A DNA stretch of 64,000 nt from NCBI GenBank assembly GCA_020636445.1, contig JACJXV010000004.1:80767-144766 (forward strand), read 5' to 3'. This document shows, one piece after another, positions 35,650-44,747 of the stretch. The DNA is from Lewinellaceae bacterium (GTDB lineage Bacteria > Bacteroidota > Bacteroidia > Chitinophagales > Saprospiraceae). The translations under genes were made by a program, and so were the position numbers. A model generated the notes under the pieces. It worked only from the letters and a program-made list of their open reading frames with translations. It did no database searches and was not told the origin of the DNA. Positions within the stretch are counted from its first letter, which is position 1; every line of letters starts with the position of its first letter.

Positions 35650-36945
35650 TTACCCTTCGCTTTCCATGATTTTTGCCTCCACCAGTTCCGGGCTATTCTG
35701 CGTCATGCGCAGAATGTTTATCTGGTAGGGCGGGATTGTTACTACCTGCCCTTCCAGGGGGATATCATCACTGCGTTCCATAATCAATCCAGCCAGCGTA
35801 ACATAAGCTTCGCTTTCCGGAAAGGGGGCAGGCATAAAGGCATTGATTTCGTCAATAGGGTTTTGGGCAAAAATCCGATAGTTCTTCTCCCCATCGATTT
35901 CCACAATAGGGGGTTCGGTATCGTATTCATCCTGGATTTCACCGACCAGCTCCTCGATAATATCCTCAAGGGTCAGCAAGCCCACCGTTCCGCCGAATTC
36001 ATTCACGACGATGGCCATCTGCGTTTTCTGTTTTTGAAACTGTCGCAATACCTGGCTGATTTTTTTACTACTGGAAATAAAGAGTACAGGACGCAGTAAC
36101 TCCCGCAGGGATAAACCCGTTTTCTGATGCACATTCGCGAGCAAGTCCTTGGTGTGAACAAAGCCAACAATGTTATCCATATTGTCTTCATACACCGGAT
36201 AGCGCGAATACCCTTCATTGATGGCTACATTAGTAGCTTCTTCGAGGGTTTCACCGATATCTAACGCAGTAATCTGGGTGCGGGGTTTGAGCACCTGCCG
36301 CACAATGCGGTCGTCAAAATCAAAAACATTCTGGATGAGCTCACGCTCCGAGGCATGAATTGCTCCACCTTCAGCACTTTCGGCAATGATGAGTTTTAGC
36401 TCTTCCTCCGAATGGATCTCCGCGTGCGGTACCGGGCGGATCCCGATCAGGCGCAGGATCAGGTTCGCGAAGCCATTCAACACCATAATAAAAGGCCGGA
36501 AAATCACGTAAAAGATTTTCAACGGCGTAGAAACGGCCAGCGTTGTTTGCGTCGGAAAGCGAATAGCCAGCGACTTGGGTGCCAATTCCCCAAAGACAAT
36601 ATGGAGTACTGTTATCACGGCAAAGGCTACTGGAATAGCCAGGGAATGAGCTGTCTTTTCGGGCAGATCGACGCCTAACCCGTGCATGGCTGCCAAAATC
36701 AATTTGGTAACGACATCCTCGCCTACCCAACCTAATCCCAGACTGGCCAGGGTTATCCCCAGCTGGGTAGCTGCCAAATATCCATCCAGATTGGACACCA
36801 CGCTCTCGGCTAGTCGGGCGGCCATTTTATTGCTGGCCCGCACCTGAATCTGTGAAATCCTTACCTTAACAATGGCAAACTCCGCTGCCACAAAAAAGCC
36901 ATTGAGCAGTACCAGAAAAAGGGTTAAAAATATTTCAAAGCCCAT
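35650..36945 (-). CDS. CNNM/CBS/CorC-type membrane protein (hemolysin-like)
   Basis: A 431-residue membrane protein of the DUF21/CNNM family, likely linked to divalent cation (Mg2+ or Co2+) efflux. The N-terminal CNNM domain has three or four helices (FLTLFLVLLNGFFVAAEFAIV...TQLGITLASLGLGWVGE, VAFAVITVLHIVFGELAPKSLAI); two CBS domains follow (VLKPRTQITALDI and ISQVLRQFQKQKTQMAIVVNEFGGTVGLLTLEDI) and a CorC/HlyC C-terminal domain (YVTLAGLIMERSDDIPLEGQVVTIPPY). The ATG at 36945 is preferred; 36969 would add eight residues. 71 bp separate its stop from lgt's start. Confidence 0.92.
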   Translation of the reverse strand: MGFEIFLTLFLVLLNGFFVAAEFAIVKVRISQIQVRASNKMAARLAESVVSNLDGYLAATQLGITLASLGLGWVGEDVVTKLILAAMHGLGVDLPEKTAHSLAIPVAFAVITVLHIVFGELAPKSLAIRFPTQTTLAVSTPLKIFYVIFRPFIMVLNGFANLILRLIGIRPVPHAEIHSEEELKLIIAESAEGGAIHASERELIQNVFDFDDRIVRQVLKPRTQITALDIGETLEEATNVAINEGYSRYPVYEDNMDNIVGFVHTKDLLANVHQKTGLSLRELLRPVLFISSSKKISQVLRQFQKQKTQMAIVVNEFGGTVGLLTLEDIIEELVGEIQDEYDTEPPIVEIDGEKNYRIFAQNPIDEINAFMPAPFPESEAYVTLAGLIMERSDDIPLEGQVVTIPPYQINILRMTQNSPELVEAKIMESEG

Positions 36946-36989
36946 ATTTGCAATTCCATGTTTGTGCAAAAGTAGATAATTTTTAAACC

Positions 36990-39923
36990 CTAGTCGCTAA
37001 CAGCCAGTGCCTCATACAAAATCTCTACTGGATGACGGGCTTTTCGCCCTACGCCATCCTGAATTTGGTGCCGGCAACTGGTTCCCGGTGCCGCGACTAA
37101 AACATCATCATCGGCCGCCCGCAGGGCTGGAAATAGAACCAGTTCCCCCACTTGCATACTGAGCTCATAGTGCTCCGCTTCATAACCAAAAGAACCGGCC
37201 ATGCCACAACACCCACTGGGAATGACCTCTACCCGATAGTTTCGCGGTAAGCTCAGGCACCAGGCCGAAACATCGACACTGGCCAGGGATTTCTGGTGAC
37301 AGTGCCCGTGCAATAAAATTTTGCGGGATTCATTATGAAAATCATCCGCGCTGATTCTTCCCTGCTCAGCCTCGCGAGCAATAAACTCCTCCAGCATCAA
37401 CGCATTGGCTCCCAGGGAACGGGCCGCTTCGCGATCTTCAGCCTTTACCAGGCGCGGATACTCGTCGCGGAACGAAAGAATTGCGGACGGTTCGACACCT
37501 ACCAACGGCGTGGTTGCATTGATCAAAGGTTTTAATAAGGCCACATTGCGACGTGCCAGGCGCTGGGCGTAAGCCAGAATACCTTTCGACATAGCCGCCC
37601 GCCCACTTTCCACATGCGTAGGAATTTCAACTTCGTAGCCCAAACGGGTCAGCAGGAGAATCGCTTTCTGTCCTGTAGTTACATCATTGTAGTTGGTAAA
37701 CTCATCGCAGAAAAAATACACCTTACCCCGTATTTTTCCGACAGGCCGGGGCCGCGTACGCTTAAACCAGCGCTGCAAACTCCGGTGAATAGTAGGTAAG
37801 TTCCGCGCAGGGGCTACCCCGAGCCACTTTTTGAGCAAGCCTCCGGTCCACTTACCCTTAAGCACAGCGTTGCTGAGGGCTGGCACCGCCGAACCTAATC
37901 CATTCAGGGTGCCGATAAAGGCGAATGCCTGGGAACGCAGGGGCACCCCATTCGTTCGATAATACTGATGTAGAAATTCCGCCTTCAGCGTAGCCATATC
38001 CACATTACTGGGGCATTCCGAGGTGCAGCCTTTGCACGATAAGCAAAGATCCATGACCTCGTAAAGCTCCGGATGGGAAAAAGCATTCTCGCCCTGCTGG
38101 GTGCGGGTCAGCATTTCCCGCAAGGTATTCGCCCGACCCCGGGTGCTGTCTTTTTCCTGGCGGGTGGCCATGTACGAAGGGCACATTACGCCACCACTTA
38201 CGTGCGCCAGTTTGCGGCAATCCCCCGATCCACTGCACTTTTCAGCTGCCTTTAGAATGCCACCCACTGCGGAAAAATCGAAAACCGTTTCGTACACCGG
38301 CGCCGGGGTATCGAGCGGATAGCGCAACCCCGTATCCATAGGCGGGGTGTCAACAATTTTTCCCGGATTAAAAAGGCCCTGTGGATCCCAGACCTGTTTG
38401 ATACGACGCAATAACTGATAGTTTTCCTCACCAAGCATTAATGGAATAAACTCCCCGCGTACCCGGCCATCCCCATGTTCTCCACTGAGGGAGCCCTGAT
38501 ATTTTTTGACCAGCCGGGCTGAAGCTTCGGCAATCGACCGAAATTCCTGAATCCCTTCGGTCGTGCGTAAATTCACCTGCGGACGTAAGTGTAGCTCGCC
38601 AGCACCAGCGTGCGCATAGTAAACGGCCTGCTGCCCATAGGAAGCCATCAGCTCCCGAAACTCCTGGATGTAAGCGGGCAAATCCGCCAGTTCTACGGCA
38701 GTATCCTCTACAAATTCAACCGGCTTGCGATCGCCTTTAACGTTGGATAAAACGCCAAACCCAGCGGCCCGTAAAGCCATCACCCGCTGCGTATCGGGGG
38801 GGTAAACAATGGGGAAAGCGTAGCCGTAGCCCGCCGCCTGCACCTCGGCAATCATGGCCTCGGCCAGCGCAGTTGCCTCTTCCCGCGTTTGGCCCCGCAT
38901 TTCAATAATCAGAATAGCTTCAGGATCCCCTTGGAGGAAAAAGCGGTTCTTCTGCTGTGTGATATTTTCCCGGGTGCAATCCATGATAAATTTATCCATC
39001 AACTCACAGGTGTAGGGAGCATGGCGCATGGCTACCAAGGTCGCTTCCAGGGCTTCCGTCAGTGCGGCAAAGTGGGCACAAACCAGCGCCTCCTGTGGCG
39101 GCGGAAGGGGGTCAACATGCAACTTTATCTCCGTCATCAGGGTCAGTGTTCCCTCGGAGCCGCTCAATAGTTGACAAAAATTGAAGTCTGGGCCTCCGGG
39201 CGTAAAAATATTACTCCGCAAAAGGAGGTCCACGGCATACCCCGTGTTGCGCCGGTGAATCCCCGGCTTCGGAAACTCCCGACGAATAGCTTCCTGGACT
39301 GCCGGAGGCTTGAGTTCGGTATGGATTTGCCGGTACAACTCCCCTTCGAGGGTCTCCAGCGTAAGCTTTTCCTGAAATTGTTCCGGGGTGAGTGATTTAA
39401 AAACTACCCCCGAGCCATCACTCAATACCCCCTGGATCTCCAGGACGTGGTCGCGGGTCACGCCGTACTTGATCGAGGTAGTTCCTGAAGAGTTATTCCC
39501 CACCATTCCTCCCAGCATACAGCGGTTGGCGGTTGAGGTGTTCGGACCAAAAAATAAGCCGTAAGGCTTTAAGAAAACGTTGAGTTCATCCCGAATCACA
39601 CCGGGTTGTACCCGGACCCAGCCTTCCTCCGGATTAACCTCCAGTATGCGGTTCATAAACCGGGAAACATCCACCACAATGCCCGAACCTACACACTGAC
39701 CGGCCAGTGAAGTGCCCGCCGTGCGGGGAATAAGGGCTATGCCATTTGCCTGGGCAAAAGCAACCAGGGTATGAATATCTGCAGCGTCGCGCGGATAAGC
39801 CACCGCCAAGGGTAACTCGCGATAAACAGACCCGTCCGTTGCATAGAGGGTACGCAATAACTTATCATAGTGTAATTCACCGGCTAGCTGACCGGCTAGC
39901 TCCTGGAGTATCCCCTCATTCAT
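36990..39923 (-). CDS. FAD-linked oxidase fused to Fe-S/CCG domain, YdiJ-like 2-hydroxyacid dehydrogenase
   Basis: A 977-residue fusion of a GlcD-type FAD oxidase with a GlpC-like iron-sulfur part, similar in plan to E. coli YdiJ, an enzyme known to oxidise D-2-hydroxyglutarate. In order: FAD-binding-4 domain (VAYPRDAADIHTLVAFA, PRTAGTSLAGQ, MVGNNSSGT), the FAD oxidase C-terminal domain with GEHGDGRVRG, a first cysteine group CSGSGDCRKLAHVSGGVMCPSY, the 4Fe-4S ligands CLSCKGCTSECPS, and a CCG-type module (HGHCHQKSL, PSGCCGMAGSFGYE). The organisation indicates electron transfer from a hydroxyacid via FAD and Fe-S to a membrane carrier. It stands alone on the minus strand. Confidence 0.9.
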   Translation of the reverse strand: MNEGILQELAGQLAGELHYDKLLRTLYATDGSVYRELPLAVAYPRDAADIHTLVAFAQANGIALIPRTAGTSLAGQCVGSGIVVDVSRFMNRILEVNPEEGWVRVQPGVIRDELNVFLKPYGLFFGPNTSTANRCMLGGMVGNNSSGTTSIKYGVTRDHVLEIQGVLSDGSGVVFKSLTPEQFQEKLTLETLEGELYRQIHTELKPPAVQEAIRREFPKPGIHRRNTGYAVDLLLRSNIFTPGGPDFNFCQLLSGSEGTLTLMTEIKLHVDPLPPPQEALVCAHFAALTEALEATLVAMRHAPYTCELMDKFIMDCTRENITQQKNRFFLQGDPEAILIIEMRGQTREEATALAEAMIAEVQAAGYGYAFPIVYPPDTQRVMALRAAGFGVLSNVKGDRKPVEFVEDTAVELADLPAYIQEFRELMASYGQQAVYYAHAGAGELHLRPQVNLRTTEGIQEFRSIAEASARLVKKYQGSLSGEHGDGRVRGEFIPLMLGEENYQLLRRIKQVWDPQGLFNPGKIVDTPPMDTGLRYPLDTPAPVYETVFDFSAVGGILKAAEKCSGSGDCRKLAHVSGGVMCPSYMATRQEKDSTRGRANTLREMLTRTQQGENAFSHPELYEVMDLCLSCKGCTSECPSNVDMATLKAEFLHQYYRTNGVPLRSQAFAFIGTLNGLGSAVPALSNAVLKGKWTGGLLKKWLGVAPARNLPTIHRSLQRWFKRTRPRPVGKIRGKVYFFCDEFTNYNDVTTGQKAILLLTRLGYEVEIPTHVESGRAAMSKGILAYAQRLARRNVALLKPLINATTPLVGVEPSAILSFRDEYPRLVKAEDREAARSLGANALMLEEFIAREAEQGRISADDFHNESRKILLHGHCHQKSLASVDVSAWCLSLPRNYRVEVIPSGCCGMAGSFGYEAEHYELSMQVGELVLFPALRAADDDVLVAAPGTSCRHQIQDGVGRKARHPVEILYEALAVSD

Positions 39924-40230
39924 ATCTGTTTGTTTAATCCTTGGTCAACAATTACAATACCAACCCTCTTTCCCCGCCAAAGCGAAGATAAGCCTCAGAA
40001 CTTACATTCCCGCCTAAGAAAAAGGTAGGTTTGGTAGAAAAAAGGACTAGTCAGGATCTGACTCGATAGCTGTTGGGACTAACCATGCTAAAGCCTAGAC
40101 CCTTTGTTTTCGGGAGTCTCCCGACAAGGCTTGAAAGCGGACGATTGGAAAAAAGAGCGATGTAAAGTTGGGGTAACTAAACTTTGGCTATAAACTATTT
40201 CCAATTAGCAGTTTCAAAATTGACAGATCA
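39924..40230. other. intergenic stretch without a gene
   Basis: 307 bp. It contains a CGGGAG-T-CTCCCG hairpin at 40111-40123 and a degenerate R1-like half (AAAAAAGAGCGATG..., GTAACTAAACTTTGG) at about 40148-40187. No coding frame is seen. Confidence 0.6.
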
Positions 40231-40701
40231 TTATTCCATTCGCAGCAGTAGCGCCTGCATCCCCTCATTGCCTTGCAATCGGGCATAGTCAAGCGGTGTT
40301 TGGCCTTGGCCATCACGCAGCGAACGATCGGCGCCGTTTTGCAGTAGGAGCTCGGCAAAAGCTTGCTGTCCGAACTTTACCGCAAAAGTCAGCGCCGTTT
40401 CTCCCTCGTCATTCTGCTGATTGACGGCAGCACCATACTCCAGTAACAGGCGAGCCATTTCCGTTAACCCTTTAAAGGCTACTCCCATCAGCGCTGTATT
40501 GCCTGCGGCCCCCCGGGCGTTCACGTCAGCTCCGTTTTTCAGCAGCAGCTTAACGATTTCACCAGCTTCCAGGTAAGTGGCCAGAATGAGTGGGGTAAAC
40601 CCACGGGCATCCATTTCATTGACAACGGCAGGGTTTTCCTGGATCAGCGCAGCTACCGCAGTCTGATCACCGCTACGGATAAGGTCGTGAATTCCGGACA
40701 T
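40231..40701 (-). CDS. ankyrin-repeat protein
   Basis: A 156-residue protein made almost wholly of four ankyrin repeats: MDARGFTPLILATYLEAGEIVKLLLKNGADVN, ARGAAGNTALMGVAFKGLTEMARLLLEYGAAVN, QQNDEGETALTFAVKFGQQAFAELLLQNGADRS and LRDGQGQTPLDYARLQGNEGM, read in pieces. No signal peptide, so cytoplasmic. It is divergent from oxyR; in Pseudomonas the ankyrin protein AnkB is linked with the catalase KatB under OxyR, which suggests a role in peroxide defence here, though no catalase gene is beside it. An ATG at 40719 is an alternative start. Confidence 0.92.
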   Translation of the reverse strand: MSGIHDLIRSGDQTAVAALIQENPAVVNEMDARGFTPLILATYLEAGEIVKLLLKNGADVNARGAAGNTALMGVAFKGLTEMARLLLEYGAAVNQQNDEGETALTFAVKFGQQAFAELLLQNGADRSLRDGQGQTPLDYARLQGNEGMQALLLRME

Positions 40702-40800
40702 ATTTATATTGTTTAGCATCGGGTTAAACCTGATACCTGAACGGTCCCAACACCGATTATTTTTTAAAAGAATCCAACAAAGCTAGCATTAGTAATATTA

Positions 40801-40837
40801 ATAGTAATTATCTTTCCATAACAAATGTTAATGCTAT
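40801..40837. promoter_or_regulatory. candidate OxyR binding site
   Basis: ATAGtaattatCTTT, 7 nt, AAATgTtaatgCTAT: two half-sites in the ATAGnTnnnAnCTAT arrangement with the expected 7-nt spacer, matching about 15 of 20 fixed positions. It directly abuts the oxyR start codon and lies in the divergent gap with the ankyrin gene. Matching a consensus from gamma-proteobacteria in AT-rich DNA is weak evidence. Confidence 0.4.
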
Positions 40838-41791
40838 ATGAACCTGCAGCAACTCGAGTACGCCCTTGCTCTCCGACGGTTTGGAAGCTACAGCCGGGCT
40901 GCTAAGGCCATGGGGATTTCCCAACCAGCGATGAGCATCCAGGTTAAAAAACTCGAGGAGGAAATCGGGATTGCCTTATTTGACCGGTCGCAGCGAAAGG
41001 TAAAAACCTCGCCGGAAGGAGAAATTTTCATGGAGCGCGCCCAACTTTTAGTGACGCAAGCCCGGCAACTACGGGACCTCGCACAAGAACTCTCCCAGGA
41101 CTTTTCGGGCGACTTAACGGTAGGCATCATACCTACCTTAGCCCCCTATTTACTGCCTTTGTTTGTCAAGCAATTTAATGAGAACTTCCCAAACATAAAA
41201 CTGCGCATTAAGGAGGCAACCACCGAGGAAATTGTCCAGGGAATCAAATCCGGAGAACTGGACGGGGGAGTTATTTCCACTCCTATTGAAAGCAAAACCA
41301 CTTTTACCATTACTCCGCTTTTCTACGAAAGTTTTCTGCTGTTCGTCTCGGACGAGCACCCTTTGGCACGGCAAAAGCAAGTAAAACTGCAGGATATTCC
41401 CATTCAGGACATTTGGTTACTGCGGGAAGGTAATTGCCTGCGCGACCAGATTGATAATATCTGCGAAATCACCCGCCGCAAACAACCCAGCCAGAAATTA
41501 TTACAATTTGAAAGCACTTCCATTGAGTCGCTCTGCCGTATTGTGGAATATAAAGGCGGGGTAACCTTCCTGCCTGAACTGACCACCTTATACCTGAGTA
41601 GCGAACGCGAAGAAATGATCAAAACGCTCAGTGGTCCCAAACACGTCCGGGAAATCAGCATGATACATCTGCCCAACCACATCCGTCGCGGCCCCCTGGA
41701 GGAAATGGGAAAAGTGATTCGGCAGAATATCCCCAAAGGTTTACTCGATAAGGGAAATTTTCAACCCGTTCCAACGAATCGGGTGGTATGA
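40838..41791 (+). CDS. oxyR: hydrogen peroxide sensor OxyR, LysR family
   Basis: A 317-residue LysR-type regulator. The N-terminal winged helix-turn-helix reads LEYALALRRFGSYSRAAKAMGISQPAMSIQVKKLEEEIGIALFDRS, in pieces, and a co-inducer-binding fold follows. The segment EGNCLRDQIDNICEI gives Cys200 and Cys209, with the same spacing of nine as the redox pair Cys199 and Cys208 of E. coli OxyR, and the HCLRDQ-type context is conserved. This is strong support for OxyR over other LysR proteins. It is divergent from the ankyrin gene and convergent with the MDR oxidoreductase gene, with a hairpin between. Confidence 0.92.
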   Translation: MNLQQLEYALALRRFGSYSRAAKAMGISQPAMSIQVKKLEEEIGIALFDRSQRKVKTSPEGEIFMERAQLLVTQARQLRDLAQELSQDFSGDLTVGIIPTLAPYLLPLFVKQFNENFPNIKLRIKEATTEEIVQGIKSGELDGGVISTPIESKTTFTITPLFYESFLLFVSDEHPLARQKQVKLQDIPIQDIWLLREGNCLRDQIDNICEITRRKQPSQKLLQFESTSIESLCRIVEYKGGVTFLPELTTLYLSSEREEMIKTLSGPKHVREISMIHLPNHIRRGPLEEMGKVIRQNIPKGLLDKGNFQPVPTNRVV

Positions 41792-41804
41792 GATGGGGGA
41801 TATC

Positions 41805-41833
41805 AGAAATGGGAAATCCCATTTCCCATTTCT
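41805..41833. terminator. hairpin terminator between convergent genes
   Basis: Perfect 13-bp stem AGAAATGGGAAAT with a 3-nt loop CCC, 14 bp after the oxyR stop and 13 bp before the stop of the convergent gene. The arm is the same GAAATGGGAAAT word as in the 15-kb repeat block. Confidence 0.75.
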
Positions 41834-41845
41834 CCTTTCCACCTA

Positions 41846-42880
41846 TCACGCCACTCCTGCCGGCGTTAGCACCACATTACCTTTTTTGCGGCCTTTATCA
41901 ATATACGTGTGAGCTTCCACAATTTGCTCCAGCGAATAGCGGCGGTCAATAGGCATACGCAAGTTTCCGGCTTCAACCATATCGATCAGCAAAGCCAGCA
42001 ATCGTTTGATTTCGGTTTTTGGCAAAGCACCGGTGGCCGAAAATTTGGCTTTCTTGTTTCCCAAAAAGGAAGTGGCGAGCATATCGAAGAGCAACGGCAT
42101 ACCCAAAACAGGAGAAATATAACAACCGTGAGCGGTCAGTGCTTTTTTACATTCCCGAAACGAGCGGGCGCCAACCGTGTCATAAATCAAGTCATAGCTA
42201 TTTTCTTGTGTAGTAAAATCCTGCCGGGTATAATCAATCACCTCGTCTGCGCCCAATGCTTTCACCATTGCCACATTGGCGGTACTGCAAACGGCAGTCA
42301 CCCTTGCACCAAAATGTTTGGCTAGCTGTACGGCGGCAGACCCCAAACTACCCGATGCCCCATTGATGAGCACATGCTGCCCTGCCCGGATCTTCCCAAG
42401 ATTGCACAGGAAATTGAGTGAAGTTACCCCCCCATCGCACATGCCAGCAGCCTCGGCAAAAGAGAGCAATTCAGGCATATGTGCAACAACCCCATCTTCG
42501 GGTACGGACACATACTCGGCATAAGTGCCAAAATTATTTATGCTTTCCCCAAAAACCCGATCGCCCGGGTTGAACTTCGTTACGTTAGCACCTACTGATT
42601 CGACTACTCCAGCGAATCCGGTTCCCCAGATAATATGCTTAGGTTTGGTGAGCCCTAAAAAAAGTCTCCCAATGTAGGGTTTCCCCGTCCGCATCATGGT
42701 ATCGGCTTTGGTGACTGCCGAAGCATGGATCCGAATAAGGATTTCACCTGGCGAAGGGATGGGTTTTGGTGCCCGGCCCGGCTTGAACACCTCCGGTGAA
42801 CCATAACCGGTGGTGATAACTGCTTGCATGGTGGACTCCGACTGAGTCGCTATCTTTTCTACTGATTTGCTCATTTGCAT
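41846..42880 (-). CDS. zinc-less MDR-type NAD(P)-dependent quinone/alcohol oxidoreductase
   Basis: A 344-residue medium-chain dehydrogenase/reductase without the catalytic zinc ligands, so quinone-oxidoreductase-like. The GroES-type domain has ILIRIHASAVTKADTMMRTG and GTGFAGVVESVGANVTKFNPGDRVFG; the Rossmann part has VLINGASGSLGSAAVQLAKHFGARVTAVCS and ALGADEVIDYT. The conserved start of the family is at MQAVITTGYGSPEVF (ATG at 42829), and upstream ATGs at 42874 and 42880 would add up to 17 residues. Located beside oxyR, but convergent, so no shared promoter. Substrate unknown. Confidence 0.9.
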   Translation of the reverse strand: MQMSKSVEKIATQSESTMQAVITTGYGSPEVFKPGRAPKPIPSPGEILIRIHASAVTKADTMMRTGKPYIGRLFLGLTKPKHIIWGTGFAGVVESVGANVTKFNPGDRVFGESINNFGTYAEYVSVPEDGVVAHMPELLSFAEAAGMCDGGVTSLNFLCNLGKIRAGQHVLINGASGSLGSAAVQLAKHFGARVTAVCSTANVAMVKALGADEVIDYTRQDFTTQENSYDLIYDTVGARSFRECKKALTAHGCYISPVLGMPLLFDMLATSFLGNKKAKFSATGALPKTEIKRLLALLIDMVEAGNLRMPIDRRYSLEQIVEAHTYIDKGRKKGNVVLTPAGVA

Positions 42881-43084
42881 AATTGCTGGTTTACGTTATA
42901 CCCCTCGCAAAATGATTTGCCTGTGGCATTCTGAGGTACTGACCCTTTCATCAGCATCCTTTCGCGGTGAGTATGTTGAATAAATGATGAGGCAAAAATG
43001 CAGGTATTGTGGAGGCCTTATGTTCCGGATTCCACGGGTTACGTTCGGATCTATAATTCCGAACAACTTCGGCAGAAGCTTTAA

Positions 43085-44185
43085 TTACCGGCGTTTGAGG
43101 AATTGCTTAGGCGTGATACCGGTTTCTTTTTTGAAGTACGTATTAAAAACTGTTTTGGAGTTGAATCCACTTTCGTAAGCCAATCCCAGGACAGTAAGAT
43201 GGGCATTGGCAGGATCCAGGGCCAGGCGTTTGAAAGCCTCAATGCGGTAGTTATTCACAAACTGGTTGAAGTTTTTGCCCAGGCATTCATTCAGCAACCA
43301 GGAGAGCTGATTAGGGTGCATGGCCAATTGGTCGGCCAAAGAACGTAAGGATAAATCGGGATTTAGATAAGGTGACTCCTCTTCCATGTACTGGAGGAGT
43401 TTTTCCTTAACCCGGGCCGTCGTTTTTTTATCCAGCAATGCCTTTCTCCTGCTAGCCTGACCAGCGGAGTTCAACAGTTTGGGTGGAAACAACTGCTGCT
43501 GATACTCCCAATAGCGAGGATCATCCTTAATCGAATTCATCAGCGGATCAGCAAACCGAATTAGCAAGAGTGGGTTATGGGTTTCCCGGGCCTTTTTTAT
43601 CCAGGCAAAAGCTTTATCCTTTTGACCGGTCTGCCCATAGAGCAGAAAAAGGTAGATATCAGCAGTGAACCCCGCTGCTTCAGTCACCAGCCCATTCAAT
43701 AACTCCAGGTACTCGTCTGCATGGTCTTTATCCTTACTGACTGCATAGGCAAGCGCCATTGTGCCGATTTGATCTGCCGGAACGACGATTTCGGGGGGAA
43801 TAGCTTCATAGTAGTGAATAACCTCATCGTACTGCTCCAACATATGCAAACAATTCACCTTAACCGTGTGGGCAGGAATATTTTTAGGGTTGGCTTCCAG
43901 GTAAGCATTTAATTTGCGTAAGGCGTTTTGAAAGTCCTCGAACATATAGTCATGCAGGGCACTGTAAAACTGCGTTTCCTGAGAAAGCGGGTTGATACTA
44001 AGGGCTAATTGTAAATGCTCAAGTGCTTTCTCTTTTTCCCCCGATAACAGGTAAAGAAAGGACATAAACTGCTGCGATTCTGCATGATTGGGGTTCAGCG
44101 CCAATGCCTTTTGGCTATGCATAAAGGAAAGCCCAAAATCGGCGGCAGTAAAAAAGGCAATATTGGCCAATTGGTAATAAGCATC
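43085..44185 (-). pseudogene. TPR-AraC part of a regulator gene split by an insertion
   Basis: The 3' piece of a gene whose 5' piece lies at 44747-45505. It encodes TPR helices (FMHSQKALALNPNHAESQQFMSFLYLL, LEHLQLALSINPLSQETQFYSALHDYM) and a C-terminal AraC DNA-binding domain (LRSLADQLAMHPNQLSWLLNECLG and LTVLGLAYESGFNSKTVFNTYFKKETGITPKQFLKRR, in pieces). No ATG opens this piece; only a TTG at 44170. The plus strand at 44175-44185 carries TAATAAGCATC, repeated at 44748-44758, and joining the two pieces there restores one open frame (…PDAYYQLANIA…). The AraC portion alone might still be translated, but a broken gene is the simplest reading. Confidence 0.88.
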
Positions 44186-44747
44186 TAAGGCTGTAAAGAA
44201 AAATTAAACTGGACTTTAACTGTTTTTAAAAAGCACATTCCAATATGAATTTCTTAGCCGTATCGCGAGGCAGGTTTTGACTTTTTAGTATTAAGGAAGG
44301 AAAAAATGATCTTATGCTGAATTACCACCAGCTAGGTGCACCTTCTTTTTGGCTTGGCCCAAAAAGAAGCAAAAAACCCAAGGCTGTTACCGCTGACGCT
44401 AAAATGAAGCGGCAATTAGGGTGAAGTATCCACCTTTTTTAGCATTAATTAGGGGCACTACACTGCCGGAAAGAAACTCGCTCTATCGCTGAAAATCCTG
44501 ATTTACCTTTTGTGATTGCCTGATTAACAAGTTGTTATATAATCAATTGCGTTAGCTCAAACACCTTTCCGGCGGACGTTTCGTTGGCTTTCATACCTAC
44601 TATAGGCCGCTCCATTTCTTAACGCGCCACCGGTAAAGGCCGATAAAAAAGTTATTGGCCTGCTTGACCGCTCAAATGGCTAAAGTCTAACTTAGATCCC
44701 ACAAAATTTCATTGAAATTATAGGGTAATAATTTTTCTTTACAGCCC
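44186..44747. mobile_element. MITE-like non-autonomous insertion
   Basis: About 562 bp with 18-bp perfect terminal inverted repeats (GGCTGTAAAGAAAAATTA at 44189-44206, complement at 44729-44746) and a flanking 11-bp direct repeat (44175-44185, 44748-44758), which could also be read as a 9-bp duplication. No transposase or other coding frame lies inside, so it must have been moved by an enzyme in trans. Internally it has an 11-bp-stem hairpin (CTTCTTTTTGG, arms 44342-44352 and 44359-44369) and AT-rich stretches. It splits the regulator gene. Confidence 0.87.
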
